NCBI GenBank assembly: GCA_015222755.1
Contig: JADFVX010000075.1
Location: 1 to 37,797 of the forward strand
Length of the DNA stretch: 37,797 nt
Origin: Pseudomonadota bacterium
GTDB lineage: Bacteria > Desulfobacterota > JADFVX01
Direction of reading: 5' to 3'
Below are positions 10,160 to 18,034 of this stretch, piece by piece. The notes beneath the pieces were generated by a model. The model saw only the letters and a list, made by a program, of their open reading frames with translations. It did no database searches and was not told the origin of the DNA. Position numbers and translations under genes: made by a program. Each line of letters begins with the position of its first letter. Positions within the stretch are counted from its first letter, which is position 1.

Positions 10160-10276
10160 ATCATTCACCAATACGCTTCATTACCCAACGAAGTTTTATA
10201 GTAATCCTATTACTCGCAATATTTCCTTACTATAGTTTTGAGTAAAACTATCTTTACCCTGAAGTCACGGATCCAG
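10160..10276 (-). pseudogene. Decayed remnant of a GNAT 3' end / SDR-aminotransferase 5' end junction (paralogue of about 6494-6580)
   Basis: 10173-10257 aligns with 6494-6580 at about 78% by hand count, including a 17-nt identical core (TAGTAATCCTATTACTC). Frame after the lost start reads SNRITIKLRWVMKRIGE* vs MSNRITRKLSWIIRRVV; start ATG is now GCG. Confidence 0.7.
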
Positions 10277-10390
10277 GATATTAATAGGAAAACTGCTTCA
10301 AGTGTACGGAAGTTATTGCTCCAGTGAGGATCGACCACTGAAGATGAAATATCCGCTTATTCAGTTTTAGAAGCCATAATGTAGCTATAT

Positions 10391-11185
10391 TCACGGCGTA
10401 ACTATGAAATTGGACCTACTGTCTTTGCCTGAGAGCACATCCTCTGCTTCCGGGTAAAGGATAATACCCGTTTCCAATGTTACTATCGGGTTGAGTACCG
10501 TCGCTAAATGATTGAAGAATCGATCAACCATAGCAACGTTACTGAGCGATACATAGAGAACATCACCTCTCTGAAGGTAGGCATTGTGCAATGCCAACTC
10601 ATTCTTTCCGGGTGCTTCCGATGTCAGGACTATCGGTTTTGATTGGCCATCCTTTTGTCTTCTCATAAGTACGACCTTCTGTTTTTTTGCATCGCGGTTA
10701 AATCCACCTGCAGAGCCAATTGCCTCCATTGCCGTCATCGGGCCATCGAGAAGGTAAACTCCCGGCCTGTTTACCTCCCCAAGGACATAAATCTTCTGCG
10801 ATCTTGCATTCTTCACCTGAACAGTCACCTGGGGATTGCGAAGATACTCAGATAATCCTTTGGTAAGCGCAGATTGAAACTCTGTTAGACTCATACCAGA
10901 CGCCTTAATTGCCCCAGCCAGTGGCAGCTGAACCGTCCCATTAGTTTGCACCTTGACTTCACGATTTATATCATCATGACGCCAAACTTGAATGTCCAAA
11001 GAATCGCCGGGGCCTATGATATATTCAGTTAACCGAATGGCTGGGATTTCGATTTGTTCCTGATGTTCCTGTACAATTGTTTGTTTTTGGCCCGGAGTTG
11101 TGCAACTCAGCAGGAAAGAAAAAAACAATATCCACAACTGGATGCTTTTCGATTTTATTATCTTTCCTTCCCGATTATTGTCCAT
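10391..11185 (-). CDS. Polysaccharide biosynthesis/export lipoprotein (Wza-like, SLBB)
   Basis: Lipobox FLLSC; YIIGPGDSLDIQVWRHDDINREVKVQTNGTVQLPLAGAIKASGMS; SLBB-like KIYVLGEVNRPGVYLLDGPMTAMEAIGSAGGF. Confidence 0.93.
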   Translation of the reverse strand: MDNNREGKIIKSKSIQLWILFFSFLLSCTTPGQKQTIVQEHQEQIEIPAIRLTEYIIGPGDSLDIQVWRHDDINREVKVQTNGTVQLPLAGAIKASGMSLTEFQSALTKGLSEYLRNPQVTVQVKNARSQKIYVLGEVNRPGVYLLDGPMTAMEAIGSAGGFNRDAKKQKVVLMRRQKDGQSKPIVLTSEAPGKNELALHNAYLQRGDVLYVSLSNVAMVDRFFNHLATVLNPIVTLETGIILYPEAEDVLSGKDSRSNFIVTP

Positions 11186-11259
11186 AGCTATATCACCATA
11201 TTTAGCAGATTTTAAGAATTAATAAGAGACTTGGTTTCCCATACTAAGCTAATATATCT

Positions 11260-13032
11260 CTATTTTGCCCCAACTCCCTTTATTACAGCCATTATTGTCT
11301 TTAAAAATATTTTCATATCCATTTTAAAGGACTGGCTCTTTACATAGGCGATATCGTATCTTATCCAGTCGTGGAACGATGTATCACTCCTGCCGTTTAC
11401 CTGCCATAGCCCAGTTATACCCGGCTTTACATTGAGCCTTATATCTCTCCAGCTGGGAGCAAATTTCATCTCCTCCATAACCAATGGTCTCGGTCCGATC
11501 AAGCTCATGTCGCCATTTAATACATTAAATAACTGTGGAAGTTCATCAAGACTTGTCTTCCTTAAGAACGTGCCCACCTTTGTGAGTCTTGGATCTCTAT
11601 CCATCTTGAACATTGGACCGTCGACATCATTCTCTTTCAAGAGTTTTCCTTGTATCTCGTCAGCATCTTCAATCATTGTTCTGAACTTATACATGGGGAA
11701 TTCCTGCCCGTCTTTACCGCACCTTCTCTGGCAGAAAAAAACATGTCCGCGCGAGTCCCTCTTTATAAGCAATGCGATAAAAGTAAACAGCGGCAGCAAA
11801 AAAAGCAATCCCAACAAGGAACAAATTATATCCAACAACCTTTTGGCAACAAAAAAGAGCTTGTGTTTCAATAGATTGCGTAATCTTGGCCCTGGAATAC
11901 TCATATTGAAAACGGTTTTTAAATCTTTATCATCATTAAGATTAGAAGAGACAAAGTTCAGAATACCATCACAGCTCTTATCCTGAACTACAACGGCATT
12001 TCTGACAGTTTCATCCTCTGAAACAACGCAGGACTCTCCAACAAGGCTATATTCGACACGGGACTTATTCATCAAACATGCATTTTCAAGTATTATGCTC
12101 TCGTGCACCAGAACATCATTTCCTATGTTTGATCCGCTGCCTATAGTTGAAGGCCCTATCACTTTCGAATTACCTTCTATGATACAATTGTCACCGATGA
12201 TAGCCGGCCCCAAAAGATAAGCATCCTGCGATATTTTGACATTCTTCCCAACCCAAATGCGATCACCGAACTTTTTCCAGGAACAAAATGTTTTATTGTG
12301 CTTATCCAGGCCATTCAAAAGGAGTTCCCGGTTCAGCTTAAAATAACCTGTAAGGCTATTGATTTTTATCGTCTTTGTTTCTGTCTTGTAAGTATGTACC
12401 GGAATCCCTTTAGCATTCAGGATCGGAACAAGCTGTTCCTTAATATCCATATAGCCTGTTTCCGGTATGTAGCCCAACATATCCGGCTCAAATACATATA
12501 TTCCAACGGGTCTTATATAGTGACGGTTGTCCCTTGAATGGTGGAGTATATGGAATCTTTTAACAGTTCCGTCTTCACCGACTTCAATGCGCTCAAGATC
12601 TCTCCTCCCTGGATTGTCTTCTTCTACAACTACTGTTGCCCCTGACTGCCTGCTTGTATGAAAATCTAGAATTTTAGATAAGTTCAGACCTTCAATGAAG
12701 ACATTGGAACAGATAACCCAGAATGGAGACCTTCCGAGAAAGTCTTTAAGTTCTTTTAATGACCCTGCTGTGCCTCTTGGGTAGTCCTCAAAAAAATAGG
12801 AGACCTTCACCCCTTTCGCCTCATAATTATTCAGTCTCTCGATTATATTGTCGATACTATCTATGTTACGTGGCAAGACGATGGCAACTTCCGTCACAGC
12901 ATTTTTTTTTAAAACATTTAAGTGGTGTACAAGTAAAGGAACATTACCCAAGGGCAAGGCTAACTTCGGGTAATAGTTCGCGAGAGGAAAGATTGCGCTT
13001 CCTGGACTTCCAGATAATATGACAGCCTTCAT
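11260..13032 (-). CDS. Fusion: sugar-1-phosphate nucleotidyltransferase with left-handed beta-helix + monotopic phosphoglycosyl transferase (bacterial sugar transferase)
   Basis: N-terminus MKAVILSGSPGSAIFPLANYYPKLALPLGNVPLL; hexapeptide repeats; C-terminus KRLLDIICSLLGLLFLLP, YKFRTM, KTSLDELPQLFNVLNGDMSLIGPRP, KPGITGLWQVNGRS. ORF track starts at 13044; MKAV start at 13032 preferred. Confidence 0.92.
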   Translation of the reverse strand: MKAVILSGSPGSAIFPLANYYPKLALPLGNVPLLVHHLNVLKKNAVTEVAIVLPRNIDSIDNIIERLNNYEAKGVKVSYFFEDYPRGTAGSLKELKDFLGRSPFWVICSNVFIEGLNLSKILDFHTSRQSGATVVVEEDNPGRRDLERIEVGEDGTVKRFHILHHSRDNRHYIRPVGIYVFEPDMLGYIPETGYMDIKEQLVPILNAKGIPVHTYKTETKTIKINSLTGYFKLNRELLLNGLDKHNKTFCSWKKFGDRIWVGKNVKISQDAYLLGPAIIGDNCIIEGNSKVIGPSTIGSGSNIGNDVLVHESIILENACLMNKSRVEYSLVGESCVVSEDETVRNAVVVQDKSCDGILNFVSSNLNDDKDLKTVFNMSIPGPRLRNLLKHKLFFVAKRLLDIICSLLGLLFLLPLFTFIALLIKRDSRGHVFFCQRRCGKDGQEFPMYKFRTMIEDADEIQGKLLKENDVDGPMFKMDRDPRLTKVGTFLRKTSLDELPQLFNVLNGDMSLIGPRPLVMEEMKFAPSWRDIRLNVKPGITGLWQVNGRSDTSFHDWIRYDIAYVKSQSFKMDMKIFLKTIMAVIKGVGAK

Positions 13033-13119
13033 ACTACCACCCAATTTAGAGGAAAAACGTGTAATGTATTTTTCTCTACAATAAAGTCAATATCAAAATA
13101 AGCTTAACAGCCTTATGCA

Positions 13120-13467
13120 CTATAACAGTCTCAGGCCTGATGCATTTACCGATCTATCAATTTTTTTCGTCCACACGGTCTTTGCAGCTCTATGGATATC
13201 GAGATCATCAACGCTGACATGGAGATCAGTGTCAATGATCAAAAGTTCTCCCATATAAACAATCATTGCTCCATCATCTGAGTAATCTTCCATTGTTCCT
13301 GACCGTTTTTTGTTTTCTATTGAAAACAGAAAGTCTATCCCTGCTCTTGTTCTTTCTTGATGTCTGCCAATAAAAATACAACCGCAGTGGGGGCAGGGTG
13401 GACAACCCGCCTCGGAGTGAATATAAAAAGCTTTAAAGCACTCTGGGCAAAGCCTGATTTCTACCAT
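13120..13467 (-). CDS. Zinc-ribbon + PilZ domain protein
   Basis: CPEC...CPPCPHC ribbon; PilZ hallmarks RHQER (RxxxR) and DYSDDG (DxSxxG). Confidence 0.72.
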   Translation of the reverse strand: MVEIRLCPECFKAFYIHSEAGCPPCPHCGCIFIGRHQERTRAGIDFLFSIENKKRSGTMEDYSDDGAMIVYMGELLIIDTDLHVSVDDLDIHRAAKTVWTKKIDRSVNASGLRLL

Positions 13468-13563
13468 CTCTTTTTCAAAAATATCTTAAAAGATTGACAT
13501 TGGCACTGTTAAGCTTGAGTATATCTTCCGAATAGGGGAAGTCAATACACCAAAGGGATAAAA

Positions 13564-13584
13564 TTTACATCTTTTTGATGTAAA
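13564..13584. repeat. Perfect 8-bp inverted repeat TTTACATC-ttttt-GATGTAAA
   Basis: Read directly; about 100 bp upstream of the PilZ gene, in the spacer after the LuxR-type gene. Confidence 0.8.
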
Positions 13585-13769
13585 CCTTATAGATGAATAA
13601 TTTTTACAACTTTTCATCGATATGGTGGATAGAGTGAGAAGTGCTGAGGTTTGCAAGGTGTAGGATGGTGACTTGTGGCTTAAGTGTCCCGGTGTGGCCT
13701 TTTATAAAAATGGCATCTTGAACCTCAGGATGAAGAGATCAGGTGGCCAGAGCGAGATATAGTGATGCT

Positions 13770-13788
13770 CCCCGCTTACAGAGCGGGG
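13770..13788. repeat. GC-rich hairpin CCCCGCT-ttacag/loop-AGCGGGG
   Basis: 7-bp perfect stem with a 5-nt loop, 66 bp from the LuxR-type gene stop; no T-tract. Confidence 0.6.
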
Positions 13789-13853
13789 CATGCTGTCAGC
13801 ACCTAGTCAATGGCCTGCCGGGTTTGAATATATTTCTATGGCGGTTTAACTTT

Positions 13854-14489
13854 TCATAAATTTTTCTGGTAAATATCATGGTTATTCAGTACATAAGTTA
13901 TCAATTGAGGCCTGTTTCTGACGTTCAGTTTCTGAAAGACACGGTGGAGGTGAGTCTTCACGGTAGGTTCACTGATATACAGTTTCTGGGCGATCTCTTT
14001 GTTCTTGAAGCCCTTACCGACTAGGGCCACAATCTCTTTCTCTCTTTTGGTAAGCATAGGGGATTTGCTGTTCTTCCTTATTGCGTTCATGCCGGTTATC
14101 AGATTTTTGACGGTTGACTTATCCAGCCACACCTCACCTCTTGCTACTGACCTGATGGACTTCATAAGGAGATCAGGTGGTGTGTTAGCCAGGATCAAAC
14201 CTTTTATTTCCTTTGAAATAACAGCAGAAATTATATTGTCTTCACCACAGCAGGTATCAAAGAGGATAAAATTAATACCGGGTGTTTCATCGAAATCAAC
14301 GAATACATTATAGAGAGCTGTAAGATCAACCAGAATTACATCCGGCTTCAAGGACTCTATGATTTTGCCAGGGCTGGCACCAACATCCAGGATTCCTACA
14401 ACCTCGATATCACCTACATCCTCAAACAGTCGGAGCACACCCTCTGAAAATAGTGAGTTACTGAAAACTATCAGCACTTTAATGGACAT
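13854..14489 (-). CDS. LuxR/NarL-family response regulator with atypical receiver
   Basis: C-terminal HTH LTKREKEIVALVGKGFKNKEIAQKLYISEPTVKTHLHRVFQKLNVRNR; receiver-like N-terminus with PDVILVDLT. Start MSIKV at 14489 preferred over the upstream Met. Confidence 0.9.
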   Translation of the reverse strand: MSIKVLIVFSNSLFSEGVLRLFEDVGDIEVVGILDVGASPGKIIESLKPDVILVDLTALYNVFVDFDETPGINFILFDTCCGEDNIISAVISKEIKGLILANTPPDLLMKSIRSVARGEVWLDKSTVKNLITGMNAIRKNSKSPMLTKREKEIVALVGKGFKNKEIAQKLYISEPTVKTHLHRVFQKLNVRNRPQLITYVLNNHDIYQKNL

Positions 14490-14655
14490 ATACCTCCCCC
14501 TCTCCCGAAAAAGCAGTGTGAACTTGCAAAACTTCCACAATTCAAATCAAAAAAACAACTTTATATCATAAAAAATCCGTCGTTGCGAGATATATTGAGG
14601 GGATATTATTCTTATATCACTATTGTCTGATTAACTTTTAAACGACACTAGCTAA

Positions 14656-14898
14656 CTCAGGGAAAACAGTTTTTTCACAATTACTTCAGCATCTAACACC
14701 TTATCAACCTTATCAACCTTATCAACCTTAATAAATGCATTAATTGCTACTACCTTGGCCGATACCAACGAACTCCGGGATTACCGGATATATCAGGACT
14801 TCGGATACCATTTAATCGACTGCCACTGCTGCAATCACTGCCTGCCTCGCAGCGGTGCGCAGGAACTCATGGAAAGCTGGGGTTACGTGTGCAAATAG
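14656..14898 (+). other. Stop-to-stop open frame lacking ATG, Cys-rich C-terminus (possible non-ATG small gene or gene remnant)
   Basis: Reads ...LSTLSTLSTLINALIATTLADTNELRDYRIYQDFGYHLIDCHCCNHCLPRSGAQELMESWGYVCK*; only a TTG (14755) is available as an internal start. Confidence 0.35.
14699..14730. repeat. 9-bp tandem repeat (TTATCAACC), about 3.5 copies
   Basis: ccttatcaaccttatcaaccttatcaacctta read directly. Confidence 0.95.
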
Positions 14899-14934
14899 GG
14901 GAAGCCTTATTGCAAGGCGTATAAAAATGCTGCG

Positions 14935-15117
14935 TTAGGCTTTCTTCTTTGCTTCACGCAGTTCCCAGTGTTTACACCCTTTATCTACTACGTCCGGCGG
15001 GATCTCCTTATTATCACCCTTTTCATTCTCTTTAAACCAGGTGCATGTTCCCAAGAAGGTGCTATCCGTGTAGTTCTGGTACCTGCATTGCCAGCAGGAC
15101 CTCTCGTTATCTGCCAT
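14935..15117 (-). CDS. Small Cys-rich protein of unknown function
   Basis: 60 aa, CWQC...C...C pattern (SCWQCRYQNYTDSTFLGTCTWF...GCKHW); follows the 15133 gene on the same strand. Confidence 0.55.
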   Translation of the reverse strand: MADNERSCWQCRYQNYTDSTFLGTCTWFKENEKGDNKEIPPDVVDKGCKHWELREAKKKA

Positions 15118-15132
15118 AAAACACCATATATT

Positions 15133-15891
15133 TTATTGTTTTGCGCCCCTGCCGCCACGTCTTCCTGCCTTAGTGCGTCCACTCCGGCCTGTCGCTTTTG
15201 CAGGTCCCGCCCTCTCAAGACGCGTTGCTATATATACAATATGCCTCAAACCGCCCTTGCCGGGCCTTTGTTTTTCAAAGGAGAACCCGGCATTTTTAAG
15301 GCGCCCTTCAAATGACTTGTCGGGGTCTTCAGACCATACGGCAAACACACCTCCCGGTGCAAGGGCCTCATGGGTAAGCTCCAGCGCGCCATCGCCGTAG
15401 AAGGCCTCACCTTTCCCCCCATCAGATTCAAATGGCCCTTCGTAGAGATCGAGTATTATTGCATCAAAGCGGCCAGAATCCTCTCCCACAGCCGCCTTCA
15501 TTATTAGTAAAGAAACGTCTTCAATCTCAACGGATACCCGGGGATCCGTCACGGCACTATCTGTAAGGGATGCCAGTGGCCCCTTGCACCATCTTGGCAT
15601 GATTTCGTTGAGCTCTGCCACCTTGATCGATGCGGCAGCAGGAAGGACATCAAGTGCTGCCTTCAGCGTACAGCCCATTCCAAGCCCACCGATCAGCACC
15701 CTGGGGGCCCGTCTCTTCCCCATAGCGTCACAGGCAAGTTCAGAAAGGACGCACTCGGAACGATTGGCAAGAGAGTTCATGAGAACGCGTCCGTCTATAG
15801 TGATAAGGAAATCTCCCTCACCACGCTTGCGCAGCTCAAGTAAGCCGTCAGGGCTTTCAGTACTTTCTATTGTCTCCCAGCGTTTTGCCAA
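15133..15891 (-). CDS. Spermidine synthase-like SAM-dependent methyltransferase
   Basis: VLIGGLGMGCTLKAAL, VAELNEIMPRW, FDAIILDLYEGP; basic C-terminal tail. Confidence 0.75.
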   Translation of the reverse strand: MAKRWETIESTESPDGLLELRKRGEGDFLITIDGRVLMNSLANRSECVLSELACDAMGKRRAPRVLIGGLGMGCTLKAALDVLPAAASIKVAELNEIMPRWCKGPLASLTDSAVTDPRVSVEIEDVSLLIMKAAVGEDSGRFDAIILDLYEGPFESDGGKGEAFYGDGALELTHEALAPGGVFAVWSEDPDKSFEGRLKNAGFSFEKQRPGKGGLRHIVYIATRLERAGPAKATGRSGRTKAGRRGGRGAKQ

Positions 15892-16055
15892 TATACTCCC
15901 CTGCTTTCCCCTTTAAAGGCTCAGCATTCCAGCATAAAAGATTATAAATTAGTGAGTTCGGATAGCACCCGGGCTGCGGGTCTGGGAATGAGTGTCTGAG
16001 TCATATTGAAATAGACCTCTGATGAGGAGATGTTGTCAAATGACACGCCCATGCT

Positions 16056-16556
16056 CTATCTCCCTTCCCCCGCCTTGATGATTTTTTTCTCCTTGAGCCA
16101 GTCCCTGATAGCCTCACGCATGCCCTTATCGCAAAGATCGGCCCATCGCTCTTTTTCTTCAGGGTATTCAAAAAGGGCCTTTTCAAAGGCCTCTACAGGA
16201 CTACCATCTTCAAGTACTGCATGAAGTTCCTTCTTTAATGCATTATCGGGCAAGCTATTTATAAACTCGGCCATGAGATGCTTTATCATGAAGACAAGTA
16301 CTTTCGGGATGTCTAAGTAACGTTCCTTTTCATAGAACAGGATGTTCTCTGCCGTTTCGACGAGGTCTTTTTTCCACTCCGGCAAAGAGGCTATCTGCTC
16401 GACATCGCTTTCTTTAACGGCCTGCATGACATCATTTGAGACCACCACTATCTCATATTCCTGCCTATCGAAACACAGCCTGCTCCCGTCAAGATCCGGC
16501 CTTTCCAGCTGGTCTATCATGGCATCCATATCTATAACTTTGCCTTTAGTTGTCAT
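16056..16556 (-). CDS. UPF0158-like protein
   Basis: Compact acidic 166-aa protein with ALFEYPEEKERWADLCDKGMREAIRDWLKEKKI, resembling the UPF0158 C-terminal pattern; overlaps the next gene by 4 bp. Confidence 0.6.
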   Translation of the reverse strand: MTTKGKVIDMDAMIDQLERPDLDGSRLCFDRQEYEIVVVSNDVMQAVKESDVEQIASLPEWKKDLVETAENILFYEKERYLDIPKVLVFMIKHLMAEFINSLPDNALKKELHAVLEDGSPVEAFEKALFEYPEEKERWADLCDKGMREAIRDWLKEKKIIKAGEGR

Positions 16557-17932
16557 TTTATGATCCTGTAGCAGGGGACATACTCTCCTGATAGCTTCAT
16601 CCGTCTCTGGGCTGCGAAGCCGGCAAGCATCTTATCCATAGACTCCATGATGGCCGCCTCTCCACTTATCTCGAATGGGCCATTGGCCTCTATGCTACGT
16701 ACCCCCTCGTCCTTCACGTTGCCTGAAACGATACCGGAGAAGGCCCTGCGTAAATTGGCAGCCAGGTGGTGCCTCTCCTGGTCTTTATGGAGATCAAGCG
16801 AGGCCATATTCTCATGTGTAGGTTCGAATGGATGCTGGAAGGGCTCATCTATCTTTAGCAGCCAGTTGTAGTAGAATGCGTCGCTTTTTGCCTTGCGAAA
16901 TTCATAGACCTGTTCTATGCCCGCCTTCATTTCGCGGGCAACGGAGTCGGGATCATTTATGATGATCTTATAGCGCTGCTGCGCCTCAAGGCCCAGCGTG
17001 TCACCGATAAACAGGTTTATCTCTCTGAAGTAGTCACGGGCAGATTCAGGGCCTGTAAAGATCAGAGGAAATGGTATCTCCTTATTGTCAGGGTGGAGAA
17101 GCACGCCCAGGATATAGAGGATCTCCTCTGCCGTTCCGGGCCCGCCGGGAAACACGATAACACCGTGGCCTGTGCGTACAAAGGCCTCCAGGCGCTTTTC
17201 TATGTCCGGAAGTATGACGAGGTCGTTTACGATTGGGTTTGGCGGTTCAGCGGCGATTATGCCAGGCTCGGACATCCCTATGTAGAGACCGCTCCTTATG
17301 CGCTGCTTGGCATGGGCGATTGTGGCCCCCTTCATTGGCCCTTTCATGGCACCGGGGCCGCATCCTGTGCAGATATCCAGGCCCCTGAGTCCCATGGCGT
17401 GCCCTACTTCACTGGTATATTTATATTCTTCTTCATTTATGGAGTGCCCTCCCCAGCATACGACAAGGTTCGGCACGGTGCGGGGTACCAGTATCCTTGC
17501 ATGGCGCAGTATATGGAACACTGTATTGGTTATCCCTTGCGATGTATTCAGGTCAAACTTGCAGGTGTTCCTGTATACCTCATCCTGAAGGAAGACAACG
17601 TCCCTCAGCACGGCAAAGAGATGCTCGTTTATACCCTTTATCAGTTCTCCGTCTACAAAGGCGCTTGCGGGGGCGTTTTTGAGTTCAAGCTTTATCCCCC
17701 TCTCCTGCTGCACGACCCTTATATCGAAGGATTCAAACTTTTCCAGCAGCTCCTTCCCGTCGTCTATATGGCTGCCGCAGTTGAGAACCGCCAGCGAGCA
17801 GTTGCGGAAGATGCTGTGCATCTCCCCTTCACTGGCATCCAGCAGCCTTGTCACTTCCGTCTTGGAGAGTACCTCCATCCGTCCCTGCGGAGTTATCCGC
17901 GCGTCAAGCACTCCATCTATATTGTTTGTCAT
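16553..17932 (-). CDS. ppnN: Pyrimidine/purine nucleotide 5'-monophosphate nucleosidase (LOG family)
   Basis: LOG motifs CTGCGPGAMKGPMKG and GVIVFPGGPGTAEEILYILG, with N- and C-terminal extensions as in PpnN/YgdH. Confidence 0.87.
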   Translation of the reverse strand: MTNNIDGVLDARITPQGRMEVLSKTEVTRLLDASEGEMHSIFRNCSLAVLNCGSHIDDGKELLEKFESFDIRVVQQERGIKLELKNAPASAFVDGELIKGINEHLFAVLRDVVFLQDEVYRNTCKFDLNTSQGITNTVFHILRHARILVPRTVPNLVVCWGGHSINEEEYKYTSEVGHAMGLRGLDICTGCGPGAMKGPMKGATIAHAKQRIRSGLYIGMSEPGIIAAEPPNPIVNDLVILPDIEKRLEAFVRTGHGVIVFPGGPGTAEEILYILGVLLHPDNKEIPFPLIFTGPESARDYFREINLFIGDTLGLEAQQRYKIIINDPDSVAREMKAGIEQVYEFRKAKSDAFYYNWLLKIDEPFQHPFEPTHENMASLDLHKDQERHHLAANLRRAFSGIVSGNVKDEGVRSIEANGPFEISGEAAIMESMDKMLAGFAAQRRMKLSGEYVPCYRIIK

Positions 17933-18034
17933 GGCTTCAAGCTTCCTTTTTTTTGGATTTCAAATAGTAGCAAAAAAAGGGAGCAAAAGAAATTCCTTTC
18001 TCCCTCTCCCGAGTAAGGTGAATGGCGGCTGCAA

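Noticed and set aside
13494-13523. Possible sigma70/sigma54 promoter (TTGACATTGGCAC...)
   Set aside because: -35 hexamer is perfect but no acceptable -10 at 16-18 nt, and no sigma54 -12 GC element at the right spacing.
17093-18016. 307-aa plus-strand ORF opposite ppnN
   Set aside because: Long but antisense to a well-recognised LOG-family gene; composition looks like a codon-bias shadow ORF.
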